This document shows positions 6,130-7,756 of a stretch of 7,756 bases of DNA, in pieces. Below the pieces are notes generated by a model, which saw only the letters and a program-made list of their open reading frames with translations, did not search any database and was not told the DNA's origin. The translations under genes and the position numbers were made by a program. The first letter of the stretch is position 1; every line of letters begins with the position of its first letter. This DNA comes from Candidatus Eiseniibacteriota bacterium (lineage in GTDB: Bacteria; JAFGKV01): the NCBI GenBank assembly GCA_025453925.1, contig JALOPK010000192.1, positions 1 through 7,756 on the forward strand, given 5' to 3'.

Positions 6130-6846
6130 GTGACAACCTACCCGATCACACGAGAAACTATCATCGAGACGCTCAGGAAGGAGCTGGAGCCGCTCGCCTA
6201 CGTACGCGCGGCATGGCTCGGCGGGAGTGATGCGACGGGCCGCACCGACCAGTGGTCGGATGTCGACCTCATGCTCGTGGTGGAAGACGACGCCGTGGAT
6301 CAGACGGCAGAGGCGATGGCCACCGCTCTCTCCGGGCTGTCGCACATCGCGCATCGCTATCGCCGCCCCGAACCTACTCCTCACGGTCACTTCCAGGAGT
6401 TCATGACCGGCTGGTTCCTGGAACCGGAACGCCATGGCCTTCAACTCATCCTGTTCGACAAGGACGGGCTAGTGAAACCGACCCCGCTCGATCGGAAGGC
6501 ACACGAGGAAAGGCTCGCGAAGGGCCTCGCTTCACTCCGCACGGTTTTCCCGCTGTTCCAGAACTTCGTGAAGAAGGCGGTCTATCGGGGAGATCTTGCG
6601 GATGCGTGGGGCACATACCGCTCGTGCACGATCCGGCCGCTGGTGGAGCTCGCGCGCATCCGGTACTGCCCGGACCGCTTCGACTACGGATTCCGCTACT
6701 TCGACCGAGATCTCCCGGATACGATCCGGCGAGACATCGAGGCCCTTCTGCTCCCTCGATCGGTTGACGAGATCGGCGCGTTTCGCGACCTGGCCGAGGA
6801 GATGTTCAACCGTCTGCTGGAGGACCTGGCTGGGGGTGGAGACTGA
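6130..6846 (+). CDS. Nucleotidyltransferase-fold protein, possibly aminoglycoside-nucleotidyltransferase-like
   Basis: Soluble protein of 238 residues from GTG 6130. The N-terminal half has the pol-beta nucleotidyltransferase signature GGSDATGRTDQWSDVDL (31-47): G-S for triphosphate binding and Asp44/Asp46 as metal ligands. A candidate third acidic position is Asp110 in LQLILFD (104-110). The C-terminal half (about 125-238) is helical, as in ANT(6)- and lincosamide-type enzymes. Such enzymes move AMP from ATP onto a hydroxyl of a drug or other acceptor; here the acceptor is unknown. The frame is open upstream to a GTG at 6031, but those 33 residues look like non-coding sequence and begin inside the tandem repeat, while GGGAAGG (6112-6118) and GGAAGAG (6121-6127) precede GTG 6130. 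It is separated from the transporter operon by 131 bases, so it may or may not be co-transcribed. Confidence 0.82.
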   Translation: MTTYPITRETIIETLRKELEPLAYVRAAWLGGSDATGRTDQWSDVDLMLVVEDDAVDQTAEAMATALSGLSHIAHRYRRPEPTPHGHFQEFMTGWFLEPERHGLQLILFDKDGLVKPTPLDRKAHEERLAKGLASLRTVFPLFQNFVKKAVYRGDLADAWGTYRSCTIRPLVELARIRYCPDRFDYGFRYFDRDLPDTIRRDIEALLLPRSVDEIGAFRDLAEEMFNRLLEDLAGGGD

Positions 6847-6863
6847 TCCTCGTGGTGCGAGGA
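6847..6863 (+). other. Hairpin directly after the nucleotidyltransferase stop
   Basis: TCCTCG (6847-6852), loop TGGTG, CGAGGA (6858-6863): a perfect 6-bp stem starting at the first base after TGA. No T-tract follows, so it is at best a factor-dependent terminator or 3'-end stabiliser. The same arms and loop length recur at 7172-7188. Confidence 0.5.
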
Positions 6864-6959
6864 CGTGAGCGTGTGCCCCTGCGGCTGCGGGTGAGACGGG
6901 GCGCTTCAGGGATCGTCAGATTCCCTGCGTTTGACTCCCGTCACCGCGGTTCTTTGGCC

Positions 6960-6983
6960 TCCTGCACAGAGAGGTGTGCAGGA
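6960..6983 (+). other. Perfect 9-bp stem-loop
   Basis: TCCTGCACA (6960-6968), loop GAGAGG, TGTGCAGGA (6975-6983), with no mismatch. The nearest T-rich stretch begins about 15-20 bases downstream, too far for a standard intrinsic terminator. It is one of the strongest stems in the gene-free spacer. Confidence 0.6.
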
Positions 6984-7028
6984 AGTCCACTCCTGGGCCG
7001 TCTTCTTCATCATTCTCTTCTTCCGCAG

Positions 7029-7053
7029 GCTCTCCCGGCTTCCCGGGCAGAGC
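7029..7053 (+). other. 10-bp stem-loop with one bulged base
   Basis: GCTCTCCCGG (7029-7038) pairs with CCGGG-C-AGAGC (7043-7053) across a CTTC loop; only C7048 is unpaired. The stem is very GC-rich and should be stable in RNA. No T-run follows. Confidence 0.55.
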
Positions 7054-7170
7054 AACTTCATCGTGTCCCTGTTCCACGTGTTCCAGTCGTGGTCACAAGA
7101 GTTCATGGTCCTGATTGCGAGCGCGGGAAGCGGAGTGCGGAACTAATGACCGTGAACCGCAGACTTTGAA

Positions 7171-7196
7171 CTCCTCGCCCAGCGAGGAAGGAGGAG
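7171..7196 (+). promoter_or_regulatory. Alternative hairpins around the ribosome-binding site of the secreted protein gene
   Basis: TCCTCGC (7172-7178), loop CCA, GCGAGGA (7182-7188) forms a perfect 7-bp stem ending where the Shine-Dalgarno AAGGAGGAG (7188-7196) begins. The same left arm, CTCCTC (7171-7176), is also the exact complement of GAGGAG (7191-7196), so a second fold would hide the ribosome-binding site. The two folds exclude each other. This is what a translational switch would look like, but purine-rich Shine-Dalgarno sites pair easily by chance. Confidence 0.4.
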
Positions 7197-7200
7197 TATC

Positions 7201-7756
7201 ATGAGTCGTCGCGGGGGAATGGTGGTGCTGTGCCTGGTGCTGTTGAGCGGGTTGGCTGGGGCCGAGATCCCGACTGTCATCAGCTGCCAGGGAAGGTGAC
7301 CGATCCCGGCGGCATTCCGGTGGCCGATGGCAACTACACGATGCGGTTCCGGATCTACAACGTCTTGTCCGGGGGCACCGCGCTATGGGATAGCGGCGCA
7401 CGGACGGTGGCGCTGTCAGGCGGCGTCTTCAACGTGCTGTTGGGGGAATCCCCACAGCCTGCGTTGGTACTCGACTTCAATGCTGACTACTGGTTGTTGG
7501 TGACCTTCAATGGAGTGGATCAGAGCCCCCGCCAGCGGTTGGCCTCAGTCGGCTATGCCTACATGGCGAGTGGGCTAGGGGCAGGGACCGAGGTGAGCGG
7601 GGCGGTGACGAGCGGGACCTACGCCGCGCTGAAAGGAACGAACACCGCGACTGCGGGTGAAACCAGCGGGGTGCGAGGCGAGAGCGGGTCACCTTCCGGT
7701 ACCGGGGTGCACGGGGAGGCAGGCGCGGTCTCTGGCGCCACATATAGGCTCTACGG
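7201..7756 (+). CDS. Secreted repeat protein, frameshifted near its N-terminus and cut by the window end
   Basis: The ATG at 7201, 4 bases after AAGGAGGAG, opens a classic Sec signal peptide: RR, then a hydrophobic core MVVLCLVLLSGLAGA, with cleavage likely before EIP. After 32 codons (…ISCQGR) the frame hits TGA at 7297. The body continues without a stop in the frame starting GTG 7296: VTDPGGIPVADGNYTMRFRI (96-nt segment onward), SGGTALWDSG, GGVFNVLLGE, then RLASVGYAYMA. The junction QGR|(L)TDPGG fits a known secreted-protein domain if one base, probably the C of a CTG, is missing. After about residue 130 come repeats GVRGESGSPSGTGVHGEAGA, Gly-rich and like those of fibre or head domains of surface proteins. 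The protein is exported, perhaps to the outer surface; its function is unknown. Either an assembly indel or a real pseudogene. Confidence 0.75.
7291..7299 (+). other. Frameshift site: in-frame TGA with one base missing
   Basis: GGA AGG TGA is read in the signal-peptide frame, while GTG ACC GAT is read in the body frame. One inserted base before T7297 would restore QGR-L-TDPGG. The sequence is not a canonical X-XXY-YYZ slippery heptamer, so programmed -1 shifting is unlikely. Confidence 0.7.

Larger units (their letters stand above)
6847..7200. other. 354-base gene-free spacer with several hairpins
   Basis: No frame here has a convincing protein. Open frames of 66-105 codons exist on both strands but have no good ribosome-binding site, no domain and odd composition. 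The stretch holds four stem-loops (6847-6863, 6960-6983, 7029-7053, 7172-7188), a pyrimidine-rich tract of TTC-like repeats (about 7000-7024), and a G-rich first 60 bases. No tRNA, rRNA or known riboswitch core was recognised. It could be a structured small RNA, a decayed intergenic repeat, or a long leader of the gene at 7201. Confidence 0.45.

Noticed and set aside
6931-7146. 71-codon frame with a hydrophobic stretch (VFFIILFF)
   Set aside because: The hydrophobic run comes from the TTC-rich tract, two hairpins lie inside the frame, and no ribosome-binding site precedes it. A small membrane protein cannot be excluded but is not supported.
7291-7299. Programmed -1 frameshift in the secreted protein gene
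   Set aside because: G-GGA-AGG is not a proper slippery heptamer because the second triplet is AAG rather than AAA, and no need for frameshifting is known in this protein type. A lost base is simpler.
1-7756. CRISPR array, tRNA, rRNA, transposase or insertion-sequence ends
   Set aside because: No regularly spaced repeats, no tRNA or rRNA core motifs, no transposase or integrase motifs and no flanking terminal inverted repeats were found on either strand.

Overview
A 7.76 kb, GC-rich, bacterial window with every supportable gene on the + strand. The sequence does not identify the organism. High GC, several GTG/TTG starts, strong Shine-Dalgarno sites and a secreted protein with a '(Y)QGRLTDPGG-x-PVADGNY'-type domain followed by GVxGES-like repeats suggest an uncultured, probably diderm lineage (FCB/PVC-like or candidate phyla). 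This assignment is inference only.

Layout. (1) About 1-2087: a nearly complete cytosolic prolyl oligopeptidase (family S9A) whose reading frame runs off the left edge. (2) 2088-2335: a gene-free regulatory stretch with a near-perfect 20-bp palindrome just after the peptidase stop, a weak hairpin, then an almost consensus sigma70 promoter (TTGACA-17-TATACT with an extended -10 TG) overlapped by an imperfect palindrome that is probably the operator of the next gene's product. (3) 2336-5998: a tight five-gene operon: YtrA-type GntR repressor, ABC ATPase, six-TM permease, second ABC ATPase, second six-TM permease. Gaps are 1, 9 and 3 bases, and the last junction is an ATGA overlap. (4) 6130-6846: a nucleotidyltransferase-fold protein, probably its own unit, preceded by a 3 x 7-bp tandem repeat. 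(5) 6847-7200: a gene-free but hairpin-rich spacer, bracketed by two hairpins with the same TCCTCG/CGAGGA arms and 5-nt loops. The right-hand one abuts a ribosome-binding site and can pair with it in an alternative fold. (6) 7201-7756: the start of a secreted repeat protein with a clear signal peptide, broken by a one-base frameshift at about 7297, running off the right edge.

Working model. The GntR protein probably represses its own promoter and releases it when a small molecule or envelope stress signal appears, producing two ATPase/permease pairs that make one four-part exporter or two related ones. YtrA-type operons in Firmicutes respond to cell-wall antibiotics. Whether this one does, and whether the downstream nucleotidyltransferase modifies a drug, cannot be decided from sequence. 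The peptidase and the secreted protein have no evident link to the transporter.
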